Source of the DNA: Lachnospiraceae bacterium
GTDB lineage: Bacteria > Bacillota > Clostridia > Lachnospirales > Lachnospiraceae
Length of the DNA: 49,740 bases
Direction of reading: 5' to 3'
NCBI GenBank assembly: GCA_021771695.1
Contig: JAETON010000024.1
Location: forward strand, 1-49,740
A model generated the notes under the pieces. The model had not been told where the DNA came from. It saw only the letters and a program-made list of their open reading frames with translations, and searched no databases. This document shows, piece by piece, positions 1 to 8,098 of the stretch. The translations under genes were made by a program, and so were the position numbers. The stretch's first letter is position 1, and every line of letters begins with the position of its first letter.

Positions 1-87
1 TATACTTAATTATACCTTGTATTTGAAGAAAAAACGAGCTTTTTCTTAGGTTTTTGAAAGTAATATTTCTTCAAAAAAGAATTAGAA

Positions 88-116
88 TGTACAAAAATCT
101 TTTGTTGGGTTATAAT
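88..116 (+). promoter_or_regulatory. Probable sigma-A promoter of the phosphomannomutase gene
   Basis: A perfect TATAAT lies at 111-116. A weak TGTACA sits 17 bases upstream at 88-93. The -10 is convincing, the -35 is not. A GAGGAG ribosome site follows before the ATG at 170. Confidence 0.5.
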
Positions 117-169
117 AAAATAGAGTGAATTGGAAAGTAAATAATTTTATTATATGAGAGGAGATTGGT

Positions 170-1687
170 ATGGCAAATTGTGAAGCAACCTATTTAAAAT
201 TGCAAAACGGAAGTGACATTCGTGGTGTGGCATTGGAAGGTGTAGAAGGAGAAGCAGTGAATCTTACACCTGAAATCGCATGTAATATTGCAGCGGCATT
301 TGTAGATTTCTTAGCTGAGAAAAAGGGACTTTCCAATGAAGACATTAGAGTTGGAATTGGACATGATTCACGTCTGTCTGCAGAAGATTTGAAACAGGGC
401 GTCATCAACGGAATTACATTTCGTGGAAGCAAGGCATATGACTGCGAATTGACATCGACGCCGTCTATGTTTATGTCTACGGTTTTGGAAGGATTTGAAT
501 ATGAGGGTGCAGTTATGATTACTGCAAGCCATCTGCCATTTAATCGAAATGGTTTGAAGCTTTTCACCAGAGAGGGCGGCTTGGAAAGCAGTGATATTAA
601 AGTTGTGCTGGCAAAAGCAGCAGTGATTGCACAGGAAGGACATAAAATAGAGGCTGGAGCTGCTAAGAAAGCAGATCTGGTTGGAGCATACAGTGCACAT
701 ATGCAGAAGATTATCAAAGAAGAAGTCCATGCAGAGGATTACGAAAATCCGTTGAAAGGATTACATATTGTAGTGGATGCTTCCAATGGTGTCGGCGGTT
801 ATTTTCCGAAAGTATTGGAAGGACTTGGAGCTTCTACGGAAGGAAGTATCTGCTTAAATCCAGATGGAACTTTCCCAAATCATGTACCAAATCCGGAAAA
901 TGAAAAAGCCATGGAAACTGTCCGTAAAGCAACATTGGATGCAGGGGCAGATTTAGGAATCATTTTTGATACAGATGGTGACCGTGCAGCTGTCGTATTT
1001 GCCAATGGAGAAGAAGTGAATAAAAATGCTATTATTGCATTAATGGCAGCAATTTTAGCTGAAAAATATCCAAACACAACAGTCGTTACAGATTCTGTAA
1101 CTTCTAACTATTTGACAGAATTTTTGGAAGATAAGCTTCAGATGAAGCATCATCGTTTTAAACGTGGATATAAAAATGTAATCAACGAAGCAATCCGTCT
1201 CAATGAAGAAGGAGAGGAAACACATTTAGCAATTGAAACTTCGGGACATGGTGCTGTAAAAGAAAATTATTTCTTAGATGATGGAGCATATATGAGTGTG
1301 AAAATCATCTGCAAACTTGCAAAATGCAGACAGGAAGGAAAAAATATCGAAGATTTAATTGCTGATCTGAAAAAACCTGCAGAAAGTGTAGAACGCAGAT
1401 TAAAGATTCAGACGGAAGAGTTTAAAGAATATGGAAATAAGGTTTTGGAAGATTTCCGTGCTTTTGCAGAAAAAGAAGATAAATTTCATGTTGTTGAGAA
1501 AAATTATGAAGGAATCCGTGTAGATTTTAATGATGAAGAAGTGACTGGATGGATGTTGATTCGTATGTCCTTACATGACCCAATCATTCCTTTGAATTTT
1601 GAAGCCGATGAAGCAGGCGGAACAGATATTATCATGAATCGAATTCGTCCATTCCTTGCACAGTATGATAAACTCAGTTCATTATAA
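170..1687 (+). CDS. manB: Phosphomannomutase/phosphoglucomutase
   Basis: This 505-residue protein belongs to the alpha-D-phosphohexomutase family and should interconvert hexose-6-phosphate and hexose-1-phosphate in the cytosol. The family landmarks appear in order. The phosphoserine loop TASH has its serine near residue 120. The metal-binding DTDGDR loop starts near D267. The sugar-binding ETSGHG loop starts near E356. The phosphate-binding C-terminal domain follows. Length is usual for the family. The ATG at 170 follows a GAGGAG ribosome site. With mannose-6-phosphate isomerase and a mannose-class PTS in the same 9 kb, a role in mannose and GDP-mannose metabolism is plausible, but the sequence alone does not separate mannose from glucose substrate. 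The gene appears monocistronic, ending at a hairpin shared with the convergent yihY-like gene. Confidence 0.9.
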   Translation: MANCEATYLKLQNGSDIRGVALEGVEGEAVNLTPEIACNIAAAFVDFLAEKKGLSNEDIRVGIGHDSRLSAEDLKQGVINGITFRGSKAYDCELTSTPSMFMSTVLEGFEYEGAVMITASHLPFNRNGLKLFTREGGLESSDIKVVLAKAAVIAQEGHKIEAGAAKKADLVGAYSAHMQKIIKEEVHAEDYENPLKGLHIVVDASNGVGGYFPKVLEGLGASTEGSICLNPDGTFPNHVPNPENEKAMETVRKATLDAGADLGIIFDTDGDRAAVVFANGEEVNKNAIIALMAAILAEKYPNTTVVTDSVTSNYLTEFLEDKLQMKHHRFKRGYKNVINEAIRLNEEGEETHLAIETSGHGAVKENYFLDDGAYMSVKIICKLAKCRQEGKNIEDLIADLKKPAESVERRLKIQTEEFKEYGNKVLEDFRAFAEKEDKFHVVEKNYEGIRVDFNDEEVTGWMLIRMSLHDPIIPLNFEADEAGGTDIIMNRIRPFLAQYDKLSSL

Positions 1688-1699
1688 AAGTAACATAAG

Positions 1700-1736
1700 A
1701 AAAGGCCTGAAGCTTAATGCTTTAGACCTTTTCTTG
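1700..1736. terminator. Bidirectional terminator between convergent genes
   Basis: A 14-base arm at 1700-1713 pairs with 1719-1732 around a five-base loop, with two G:U or mismatched positions. A-rich and T-rich flanks allow use from both strands. It overlaps the stop of the reverse-strand gene. Confidence 0.75.
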
Positions 1737-2562
1737 CTCTTTGCTGCATAAAATAAAAATTGACTTCTGCTCCGATAAATAGAATCATCATACAAAAATA
1801 CAGCCACATTAATGTCATTAAAATACTCGTCAATCCTCCATACATAATATTGAACATGGTAAAATGATCAAAATAAATAGAAAATATGAAGGATAATGCA
1901 ATCCATCCAATGGAAGTTAATAATGCACCCGGCAGAACATGCCAGATTCGGAATCGATCACTTGGTAAAAATTTAAATAAAATAATGAAGACAATTAAAA
2001 AAGTAAAAAATGCTAAGAAAAATCGTACACAGGCAAAAAATAAGTGTTGATTTTCAAGTACCGGTTCAAAACGATATAATTGAAGAAGCAGTGAATTTCC
2101 AAATAGCAGTAGAATCATGCCAAAAAGTACGGCAATGGCCATAAATCCAATATAAATGCTGGAAATAAATCGTAAAATAAAATAATTTCTCTTTTCTTCA
2201 ATTTCATGAATGGTATTTAATCCGGTCATCATGGATAATATTCCTTTGGATGCAGACCATAACAATGTTAAAATTGTAAAAGACATATAAGTGGTGGTCA
2301 GTTTCCCGTTTAAGGAACGAATGATTGGAATTAATGCAGTGCTGTACTGCTTTGGAAGATAAGTTCTTACGAGTTCAATCATATCCTGCGGTGTGATTGG
2401 AAAAAAACGAGTTAAGCTTAAAAGAACAATCACAAAAGGAAAAAACGATAAAATCGTAAAGAAAGCTGCCTGAGCAGAAAAAGCGGTAATATGATCTTTC
2501 TGCGCTTTCTCAATGATAGATCCGATCATGGAAATTAATTTTAACATAATTTGATACCTCAT
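1714..2562 (-). CDS. YihY/virulence factor BrkB family membrane protein
   Basis: This 282-residue polytopic protein has about six hydrophobic segments. The N-terminal part matches the YihY/BrkB family pattern, with an early FSAQAAFFTILSFFPF stretch and a central LWSASKG segment. The C-terminal half carries GGLTSILMTLMWLYF. Family members are inner-membrane proteins of unsettled function; the old ribonuclease BN name is a misassignment. It is the only clear reverse-strand gene here, convergent with manB and divergent from the ZIP transporter. Family assignment is firm; the function is unknown. Confidence 0.85.
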   Translation of the reverse strand: MRYQIMLKLISMIGSIIEKAQKDHITAFSAQAAFFTILSFFPFVIVLLSLTRFFPITPQDMIELVRTYLPKQYSTALIPIIRSLNGKLTTTYMSFTILTLLWSASKGILSMMTGLNTIHEIEEKRNYFILRFISSIYIGFMAIAVLFGMILLLFGNSLLLQLYRFEPVLENQHLFFACVRFFLAFFTFLIVFIILFKFLPSDRFRIWHVLPGALLTSIGWIALSFIFSIYFDHFTMFNIMYGGLTSILMTLMWLYFCMMILFIGAEVNFYFMQQRARKGLKH

Positions 2563-2621
2563 TTATGAGAGTTTGTTTTATAGTCTGTTTATCGTACCAT
2601 AATCAGAAAAAATATACAAGT

Positions 2622-2649
2622 TTGCGATTGGCAGAAAGAATGTTATAAT
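2622..2649 (+). promoter_or_regulatory. Promoter of the ZIP transporter gene
   Basis: TTGCGA at 2622-2627 and a perfect TATAAT at 2644-2649 are separated by 16 bases. The ATG follows at 2678 after AGAAAGGA. Confidence 0.55.
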
Positions 2650-2677
2650 GAAAAAAGCTTAAGAAAGGACTGGATTT

Positions 2678-3454
2678 ATGAATTATCTGATTGGGATTTT
2701 GATACCATTTGCCGGTACTGCATTAGGTGCGGCAGGGGTATTTTTCTTAAAAAATGAAATGAAACCAATTGTACAGAAACTGCTCCTTGGATTTGCTTCT
2801 GGAGTCATGGTGGCGGCTTCTGTTTGGTCACTTTTGATGCCGTCTATGAATATGGCATCATCTATGGGGAAATTTGCATTTGTTCCGGCAGCAGCAGGAT
2901 TTCTTTTGGGTATTTTATTTTTACTATTGATGGATGAGTTGGTTCCACATCTCCATTTGGATCAGAAAGAACCAGAAGGACCGAAAAAATCTCTAGCGAA
3001 ATCTACAATGCTGATTCTTGCAGTGACACTTCATAATCTTCCGGAGGGAATGGCAGTGGGTGTTGTATTTGCAGGGGCCATGAGTGAAAACAGCGGAATC
3101 ACTATAGCAGGAGCTGCGGCTTTATCTGTGGGAATTGCAATTCAGAATTTTCCAGAAGGAGCGATTATCTCTATGCCTCTTCTTAGTACGGGGATTGGAA
3201 AGGGTAAGGCATTCTTGTATGGTGTCTTGTCTGGTATTGTTGAACCGCTGGGGGCAGTTCTTACCATTATATTTGCATCTCATATTGTTCCGGTACTGCC
3301 GTATTTGTTGTCTTTTGCAGCGGGAGCGATGATATATGTTGTAGTGGAAGAATTAATACCGGAATCTGCTCAAGGCAGTCATTCAAACTTGGGAACGATT
3401 GGCTTTGCGGCAGGATTTGTATTGATGATGGTTTTAGATACAGCTTTGGGATGA
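2678..3454 (+). CDS. ZIP family divalent metal transporter
   Basis: This 258-residue membrane protein has about eight hydrophobic segments. The ZIP metal-binding motifs are visible. HNLPEGMAVG begins at about H119 in the predicted fourth segment. NFPEGAI lies near residues 157-163 in the fifth, and VVVEELIPES in the seventh. A charged, His-containing loop (HLHLDQKEPEGPKK) precedes the first motif, as in ZupT/GufA-like bacterial ZIPs. It should import zinc, iron or related divalent metals. Metal preference cannot be read from the sequence. It stands alone between its own promoter and the next promoter at 3540. Confidence 0.9.
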   Translation: MNYLIGILIPFAGTALGAAGVFFLKNEMKPIVQKLLLGFASGVMVAASVWSLLMPSMNMASSMGKFAFVPAAAGFLLGILFLLLMDELVPHLHLDQKEPEGPKKSLAKSTMLILAVTLHNLPEGMAVGVVFAGAMSENSGITIAGAAALSVGIAIQNFPEGAIISMPLLSTGIGKGKAFLYGVLSGIVEPLGAVLTIIFASHIVPVLPYLLSFAAGAMIYVVVEELIPESAQGSHSNLGTIGFAAGFVLMMVLDTALG

Positions 3455-3539
3455 GCATGGGAAGAATTTGTGCAAACTGTGCAAACATTTGATGTATACA
3501 AAAATATAAAAAAAGTATAAACAAAATATAAAAAAACAG

Positions 3540-3568
3540 TTGACAGGAAGTATACAAATTGATAAAAT
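3540..3568 (+). promoter_or_regulatory. Promoter of the licT-like gene
   Basis: A consensus TTGACA at 3540-3545 and TAAAAT at 3563-3568 are spaced by exactly 17 bases. The start site would fall about 20 bases before the RAT element at 3597, so the leader RNA would contain RAT and terminator. Confidence 0.7.
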
Positions 3569-3596
3569 GAAGAAGAAGTTAAGAGAGGGTACAAGA

Positions 3597-3680
3597 GGGA
3601 TTGTTACTGGTCAGGCAGGCTAAACCGTTTTATTAGATTTCACAAAGGCATGGTTTCTAAGTTGGTTTGGCTTATTTTTT
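3597..3680 (+). promoter_or_regulatory. RAT antiterminator site overlapping a terminator (leader 1)
   Basis: Positions 3597-3626 match the ribonucleic antiterminator consensus of BglG/LicT proteins (GGATTGTTACTGG followed by GCAGGC and AAACC). The 3' end of the RAT (AGGCTAAACC) is also the 5' arm of a terminator whose other arm, GGTTTGGCTTA, lies at 3664-3674 and runs into T7. Binding of the antiterminator to RAT would prevent the terminator. This predicts autoregulation of the gene starting at 3748. Confidence 0.88.
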
Positions 3681-3747
3681 TGCTTTATGGGGAAATGAAG
3701 AAGCTGGCAATGGTCTCTGTTGAAATCATAATAATAGAGGTGAAAGC

Positions 3748-4578
3748 GTGCAAATTACAAAGATTGTAAATAATAATATTGTAATTTCAAGGGACAACAG
3801 CCACCGTGAAGTCGTTTTAATGGGGAAAGGTTTGGGGTTTCATAAGCATAAAGGCGATGAGATCGATCCAAAAGGGATTGAGAAGACTTATGTCATGAAA
3901 GATCACGAGATGACCTACCGTTTTCAGCAAATGGCTGCAGATATTCCCATTGATCGGTTAAAAGTATGCAATGAGATTATTCAATATGCAAAAGATACTT
4001 TGCAGAAGAATATTAATGATAATATTTACATTTCACTAACTGACCATATTAATTTTGCTATTGAGCGAGTTGAGATGGGAGTACCTTTTCAGAATCCTTT
4101 TTTGTGGGAAATCAAGAAATTTTATTATCAGGAATATCTGATTGGCAAAGTTGCTATTGGAATGATTGAGAGAAAATTAAAAGTTACTTTGCCTCAAGAT
4201 GAAGCAGCATTTATTGCGCTTCATATCGTGAATGCAGAATTGGATTTGGATATGACAAGAATGGTATCCATGACAAAACTGGTAAACGAGATTCTAGAGA
4301 TTGTGAATGATTGTTTTCCGGGGCAGATTGATAAAGAATCTGTTTTTTATGAGAGATTTATTACACATTTGAAATTTTTTGCACAGAGGATTTTTGCCGG
4401 GAAAGAAGTAGAAAGTGATGATGCAGAATTTCAGGAGATTATCCGTAATAAGTATCAAGAATGTATTGAATGTGTAAATAAAATTAAAGATTATATTAAG
4501 AAGACATGTAATCATGATGTGACAGATGAAGAGATGATGTACTTAACAGTACATATTAAGAGAGTTACGATGAGATAA
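3748..4578 (+). CDS. licT: BglG/LicT family transcriptional antiterminator (PRD protein)
   Basis: This 276-residue protein has an N-terminal CAT RNA-binding domain (about 1-58) followed by two PTS regulation domains (about 65-170 and 175-276). The four histidines phosphorylated in LicT-type proteins sit at the expected positions: H100 in PRD1 (TDHINFAIER), H159 (LHIVNAE), H207 in PRD2 (THLKFF) and H269 (TVHIKR). The start is GTG at 3748 behind AGAGGTG. It is flanked by two RAT-terminator leaders, one before itself and one before the mannose-class PTS. From known family behaviour, its activity should be set by PTS phosphorylation. I infer that it responds to the substrate of the adjacent PTS and not to a beta-glucoside. 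Confidence 0.92.
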   Translation: MQITKIVNNNIVISRDNSHREVVLMGKGLGFHKHKGDEIDPKGIEKTYVMKDHEMTYRFQQMAADIPIDRLKVCNEIIQYAKDTLQKNINDNIYISLTDHINFAIERVEMGVPFQNPFLWEIKKFYYQEYLIGKVAIGMIERKLKVTLPQDEAAFIALHIVNAELDLDMTRMVSMTKLVNEILEIVNDCFPGQIDKESVFYERFITHLKFFAQRIFAGKEVESDDAEFQEIIRNKYQECIECVNKIKDYIKKTCNHDVTDEEMMYLTVHIKRVTMR

Positions 4579-4600
4579 AAGTTTATACCGGATGAAATTA

Positions 4601-4732
4601 GGATTGTTACTGGTAGTGCAGGCTAAACCTGATTCAAACCATAGGTTCTTTCTGGAATCTGAGTTTTTTGCGGGATATTTGCAGGAAATTTGGAGACAAA
4701 GAAATAGTCCATGGTTTGAATCAGGTTTTTTG
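4601..4732 (+). promoter_or_regulatory. RAT antiterminator site overlapping a terminator (leader 2)
   Basis: A second RAT at 4601-4629 closely matches the E. coli bgl RAT type. Its last two bases begin a perfect 15-bp terminator stem (4628-4642 with 4711-4725) followed by T6. The 68-base interior is long for such a hairpin. The arrangement places the PTS operon starting at 4806 under antitermination by the upstream LicT-like protein. Confidence 0.88.
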
Positions 4733-4805
4733 CTTATTATAAGAAATTTGGATTTCTTATAAAGTATATAAAAATTTATTAATATAGAAAGGGAGGAATG
4801 TTAAA

Positions 4806-5789
4806 ATGGTAGGAATTGTTCTTGCTACCCATGGTGATTTCGCGACTGGCATTTTCCAGTCAGGATCCATGCTTTTCGGGGATCAGCCGGATGTCGCAGC
4901 TGTAACATTACAGCCTAGTGAAGGACCAGCAGATCTTCGTAAGAAAATGGAAGATGCAATAGCATCTTTTGAAAATCAGGATGAAGTTCTGATTATGGTT
5001 GATCTTTGGGGAGGAACTCCATTCAACCAGTCTAATGCATTGATTGATGGACATGAAGACAAATGGGCAATTGTTGCTGGTTTGAATCTGCCAATGTTGG
5101 TTGATGCATATGCTTCTCGCATGACCATGGATTCAGCTCATGAAATTGCAGCTCAAATTGCTGGAAGTGGAAGAGATGGAGTAAAAATTTATCCAACATC
5201 TTTGGAACCTGAAACAACGGCTGCACCAGCAGCTTCTGCAGCAGTACCTCAGGGTGCGATTCCGGAAGGAACGGTATTAGGAGATGGACATATTAAATAT
5301 GTTCTGGCTCGTATTGATTCTCGTCTGCTTCATGGACAGGTTGCAACAAACTGGACCAAGACAACCGGACCAGACCGTATCATTGCTGTATCTGATGCAG
5401 TTGCAAAAGATGACCTTCGTAAGAAACTGATTATTGAGGCAGCACCTCCGGGAGTAAAAGCACACGTTGTACCGATTGACAAAATGATTGCGGTTGCAAA
5501 GGACCCTCGTTTTGGAGATACAAAAGCAATGCTGCTTTTTGAGACTCCTCAGGATGCACTTCGTGCAATTGAAGGCGGAGTAGATATCAAAGAACTGAAT
5601 GTAGGTTCTATGGCTCACTCCAATGGAAAAGTAGCTGTTAATAAAGTATTATCTTTGGATATGGAAGATGTAAAAACTTTTGAGAAGTTAAAAGAACTTG
5701 GTGTTTCTTTTGATGTTCGTAAAGTTCCAGCAGATTCTAAAGAAAATATGAATAGTCTTTTGGAAAAAGCAAAGGCTGAGTTAAAGTAA
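4806..5789 (+). CDS. manX: Mannose-class PTS EIIAB component
   Basis: This 327-residue fusion has the EIIA-man domain first (about 1-135) with the phosphorylatable H9 in LATHGDFATG. An Ala/Pro-rich linker (about 136-160) follows, then the EIIB domain with active H176 in DSRLLHGQVATNW. It accepts phosphate from HPr and passes it to the sugar brought in by the IIC/IID membrane pair. A strong GGGAGG ribosome site precedes the ATG. It is the first gene of the manXYZ-type operon under the RAT leader. Usual substrates of this class include mannose, glucose, glucosamine and other hexoses; the exact one is not decidable here. Confidence 0.93.
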   Translation: MVGIVLATHGDFATGIFQSGSMLFGDQPDVAAVTLQPSEGPADLRKKMEDAIASFENQDEVLIMVDLWGGTPFNQSNALIDGHEDKWAIVAGLNLPMLVDAYASRMTMDSAHEIAAQIAGSGRDGVKIYPTSLEPETTAAPAASAAVPQGAIPEGTVLGDGHIKYVLARIDSRLLHGQVATNWTKTTGPDRIIAVSDAVAKDDLRKKLIIEAAPPGVKAHVVPIDKMIAVAKDPRFGDTKAMLLFETPQDALRAIEGGVDIKELNVGSMAHSNGKVAVNKVLSLDMEDVKTFEKLKELGVSFDVRKVPADSKENMNSLLEKAKAELK

Positions 5790-5805
5790 AAGAGGAGGAA
5801 TTATA

Positions 5806-6606
5806 ATGAATATTATTCAGATGATTTTAATCGTTGTAGTTGCCTTTCTAGCAGGTATGGAAGGAGTTTTAGATGAATTTGAATTCCATCAACCGCTGGT
5901 GGCATGTACATTAATCGGAATCGTATCTGGACAGTTAGTACCATGTATTATTTTAGGTGGTACTCTTCAGATGATCGCTTTAGGATGGGCAAACATTGGT
6001 GCTGCTGTTGCACCAGATGCAGCATTAGCATCTGTAGCATCTGCTATTATCCTTGTTCTTGGCGGACAGGGAACAAAAGGTGTAGATACAGCGATTGCAG
6101 TAGCAATTCCATTGGCAGTAGCTGGTCTGTTCTTAACAATGGTAGTTCGTACACTTTCTGTAGTTTGTGTTCATCAGATGGATGCAGCAGCTGAAAAAGG
6201 AAGCTTTAAAGGAATTGAAGTTTGGCATATCATCGCTGTATGTATGCAGGGTCTTCGTATCGCTATTCCGGCAGCAGCATTGTTAGTTATACCGGCAGCA
6301 ACTGTTCAGGGATTCTTAGAGTCTATGCCTGCATGGCTGACAGACGGTATGTCTATCGGTGGTGGAATGGTAGTAGCTGTAGGTTATGCAATGGTTATCA
6401 ATATGATGGCAACAGCAGAAGTATGGCCATTCTTTGCAATTGGTTTCTGTTTAGCAGCATTATCAGATTTAACATTGATTGCATTAGGTGCTATCGCAGT
6501 TTCTTTGGCACTGATTTACTTAAAACTTGCTGAAAGCGGCGGATCTTCAAACGGCGGCGGAAGCAATACCGGTGATCCATTGGGCGATATTTTAAATGAT
6601 TATTGA
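5806..6606 (+). CDS. manY: Mannose-class PTS EIIC component
   Basis: This 266-residue hydrophobic protein starts 16 bases after EIIAB with an AGGAGG ribosome site. It opens with MNIIQMILIVVVAFLAGMEG and has the family pattern of multiple membrane segments that, with EIID, form the sugar channel. The last 20 or so residues are a Ser/Gly/Asn-rich tail (GGSSNGGGSN), a common cytoplasmic end of these proteins in Firmicutes. It works with the EIIAB and EIID encoded on either side. Confidence 0.92.
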   Translation: MNIIQMILIVVVAFLAGMEGVLDEFEFHQPLVACTLIGIVSGQLVPCIILGGTLQMIALGWANIGAAVAPDAALASVASAIILVLGGQGTKGVDTAIAVAIPLAVAGLFLTMVVRTLSVVCVHQMDAAAEKGSFKGIEVWHIIAVCMQGLRIAIPAAALLVIPAATVQGFLESMPAWLTDGMSIGGGMVVAVGYAMVINMMATAEVWPFFAIGFCLAALSDLTLIALGAIAVSLALIYLKLAESGGSSNGGGSNTGDPLGDILNDY

Positions 6607-6625
6607 TTAGAGGGAGGTAAGAGAA

Positions 6626-7537
6626 ATGGCAGAAAAAATTTCATTAAGTAAAAAAGAACGATTATCCGTTGCATTGCGTTCTACCTTCCTTCAAGGATCA
6701 TGGAACTATGAACGTATGCAGAATGGTGGATTTGCATTTGCAATGATTCCAGCCATCAAAAAATTATATAAATCAAAAGATGACCAGATTGCAGCATTAA
6801 AACGTCATTTGGAATTCTTTAACACACATCCATATGTGGCTTCTCCAGTTATTGGTGTAACCTTAGCTTTGGAAGAAGACCGTGCAAATGGAGCTGAAGT
6901 GGATGATGCAGCTATCCAGGGTGTAAAGGTTGGTATGATGGGACCTTTAGCTGGTGTAGGTGATCCGGTATTCTGGTTTACAGCTCGTCCAATTTTAGGG
7001 GCTCTTGGTGCATCTCTGGCAATGTCCGGAAACATTATGGGACCTATTTTGTTCTTTGTATTGTGGAATGTTATTCGTTGGGCATTTATGTGGTATACAC
7101 AGGAATTTGGTTACAAAGTTGGTACAAAAATCACAGAAGACCTTTCTGGCGGACTGTTACAGAAAGTTACAAAAGGTGCATCTATCCTTGGTATGTTCAT
7201 TCTGGGAAGTTTGGTTGAACGATGGGTTAGCATTAACTTTACCCCAGTAGTATCTACCGTTAAATTAAGTGAAGGTGCTTACATTGAATGGGATAAGCTT
7301 CCAGCAGGCGGAGCAGGTATCAAACAGGCATTTGAACAGTATGCCGGTGGATTGTCTTTAAGTCCTGAAAAAGTTACAACACTGCAGGATAACTTAAATT
7401 CATTAATTCCTGGATTCATGCCGCTGTTATTAACACTGTTATGTATGTGGCTATTGAAGAAAAATGTTTCTCCAATCATTATTATTCTTGCTTTATTCGT
7501 AGTAGGTATTGGCGGACATTTAATCGGATTATTATAA
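6626..7537 (+). CDS. manZ: Mannose-class PTS EIID component
   Basis: This 303-residue protein shows EIID hallmarks: an amphipathic N-terminal part with LRSTFLQGSWNYERMQNGG, then KVGMMGPLAGVGDPVFW around residues 92-115, and membrane segments at the C-terminal end. It pairs with EIIC to form the permease. It lies 19 bases after EIIC behind GGGAGG and is the last gene before a strong terminator, so the PTS can be transcribed as a three-gene unit. Confidence 0.93.
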   Translation: MAEKISLSKKERLSVALRSTFLQGSWNYERMQNGGFAFAMIPAIKKLYKSKDDQIAALKRHLEFFNTHPYVASPVIGVTLALEEDRANGAEVDDAAIQGVKVGMMGPLAGVGDPVFWFTARPILGALGASLAMSGNIMGPILFFVLWNVIRWAFMWYTQEFGYKVGTKITEDLSGGLLQKVTKGASILGMFILGSLVERWVSINFTPVVSTVKLSEGAYIEWDKLPAGGAGIKQAFEQYAGGLSLSPEKVTTLQDNLNSLIPGFMPLLLTLLCMWLLKKNVSPIIIILALFVVGIGGHLIGLL

Positions 7538-7568
7538 AAAGAGATAAGGAAGAAATCTCCTATATCAA

Positions 7569-7610
7569 CCAAAAAGCTCGGAGTTATCCGGGCTTTTTGG
7601 CTTATTTGGA
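7569..7610 (+). terminator. Terminator after the mannose-class PTS operon
   Basis: A 13-bp stem pairs 7569-7581 with 7588-7600 (CCAAAAAGC and GCTTTTTGG outer ends) around a six-base loop. The T-tract after it is short and imperfect, so some read-through into the DUF956 gene is possible. Confidence 0.75.
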
Positions 7611-7705
7611 AAGTTCTTCGTACAATAATATCATATTATGATATAATAACAAGGACAGTTAAAAATAATATATATTATAATATGAGATAGAAATGGAGAG
7701 TTGCT

Positions 7706-8074
7706 ATGGTTCAGTCATTGAATACAAAGGTTGATTTAGTTGTTAATGGAACTTCTTATCAAGGTTTGAATTCTTATGGAAAGATTATGGTTGGAGATAA
7801 GGGATTTGAATATTATAATAACCGTAATACAACAGATTATATTCAGATTCCATGGGAAGAAGTAGATTATGTGATTGCTTCGGTGATGTTTAAAGGGAAA
7901 TATATTCCACGTTATGCAGTACAAACAAAAAGAAACGGAACGTATTCATTTTCATCCAAAGAGCCTAAAAAAGTGCTTCGGGCAGTAAATAAATATGTGC
8001 CGTCTGATCGTTTGGTTCGTTCCCTGACTCTTATGGATACGATAAAACGAGCTTTTAAAAGAAAAAATAAATGA
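7706..8074 (+). CDS. DUF956 family protein (ManO-like)
   Basis: This 122-residue soluble protein matches the DUF956 family, which in Firmicutes is encoded next to mannose-class PTS genes and is sometimes called ManO. It opens with MVQSLNTKVDLVVNGTSYQG and has a basic C-terminal tail (RAFKRKNK). An AT-rich region with TATAAT-like boxes at 7642-7647 and 7676-7681, downstream of the PTS terminator, suggests its own promoter. A role in controlling the PTS is a literature suggestion for relatives; nothing in the sequence proves it. Confidence 0.85.
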   Translation: MVQSLNTKVDLVVNGTSYQGLNSYGKIMVGDKGFEYYNNRNTTDYIQIPWEEVDYVIASVMFKGKYIPRYAVQTKRNGTYSFSSKEPKKVLRAVNKYVPSDRLVRSLTLMDTIKRAFKRKNK

Positions 8075-8098
8075 TATGATTGCAGGAGGAATGGTAAA

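Noticed and set aside
33-60. Terminator at the window start
   Set aside because: AAGAAAAA and TTTTTCTT can pair around about 30-50, but the stem is only A:T pairs and the upstream gene is not in the window, so the call is not supported.
7629-7645. Palindrome ATATCATA-T-TATGATAT as an operator before DUF956
   Set aside because: The region is almost purely A and T, so such symmetry is expected by chance; there is no second copy.
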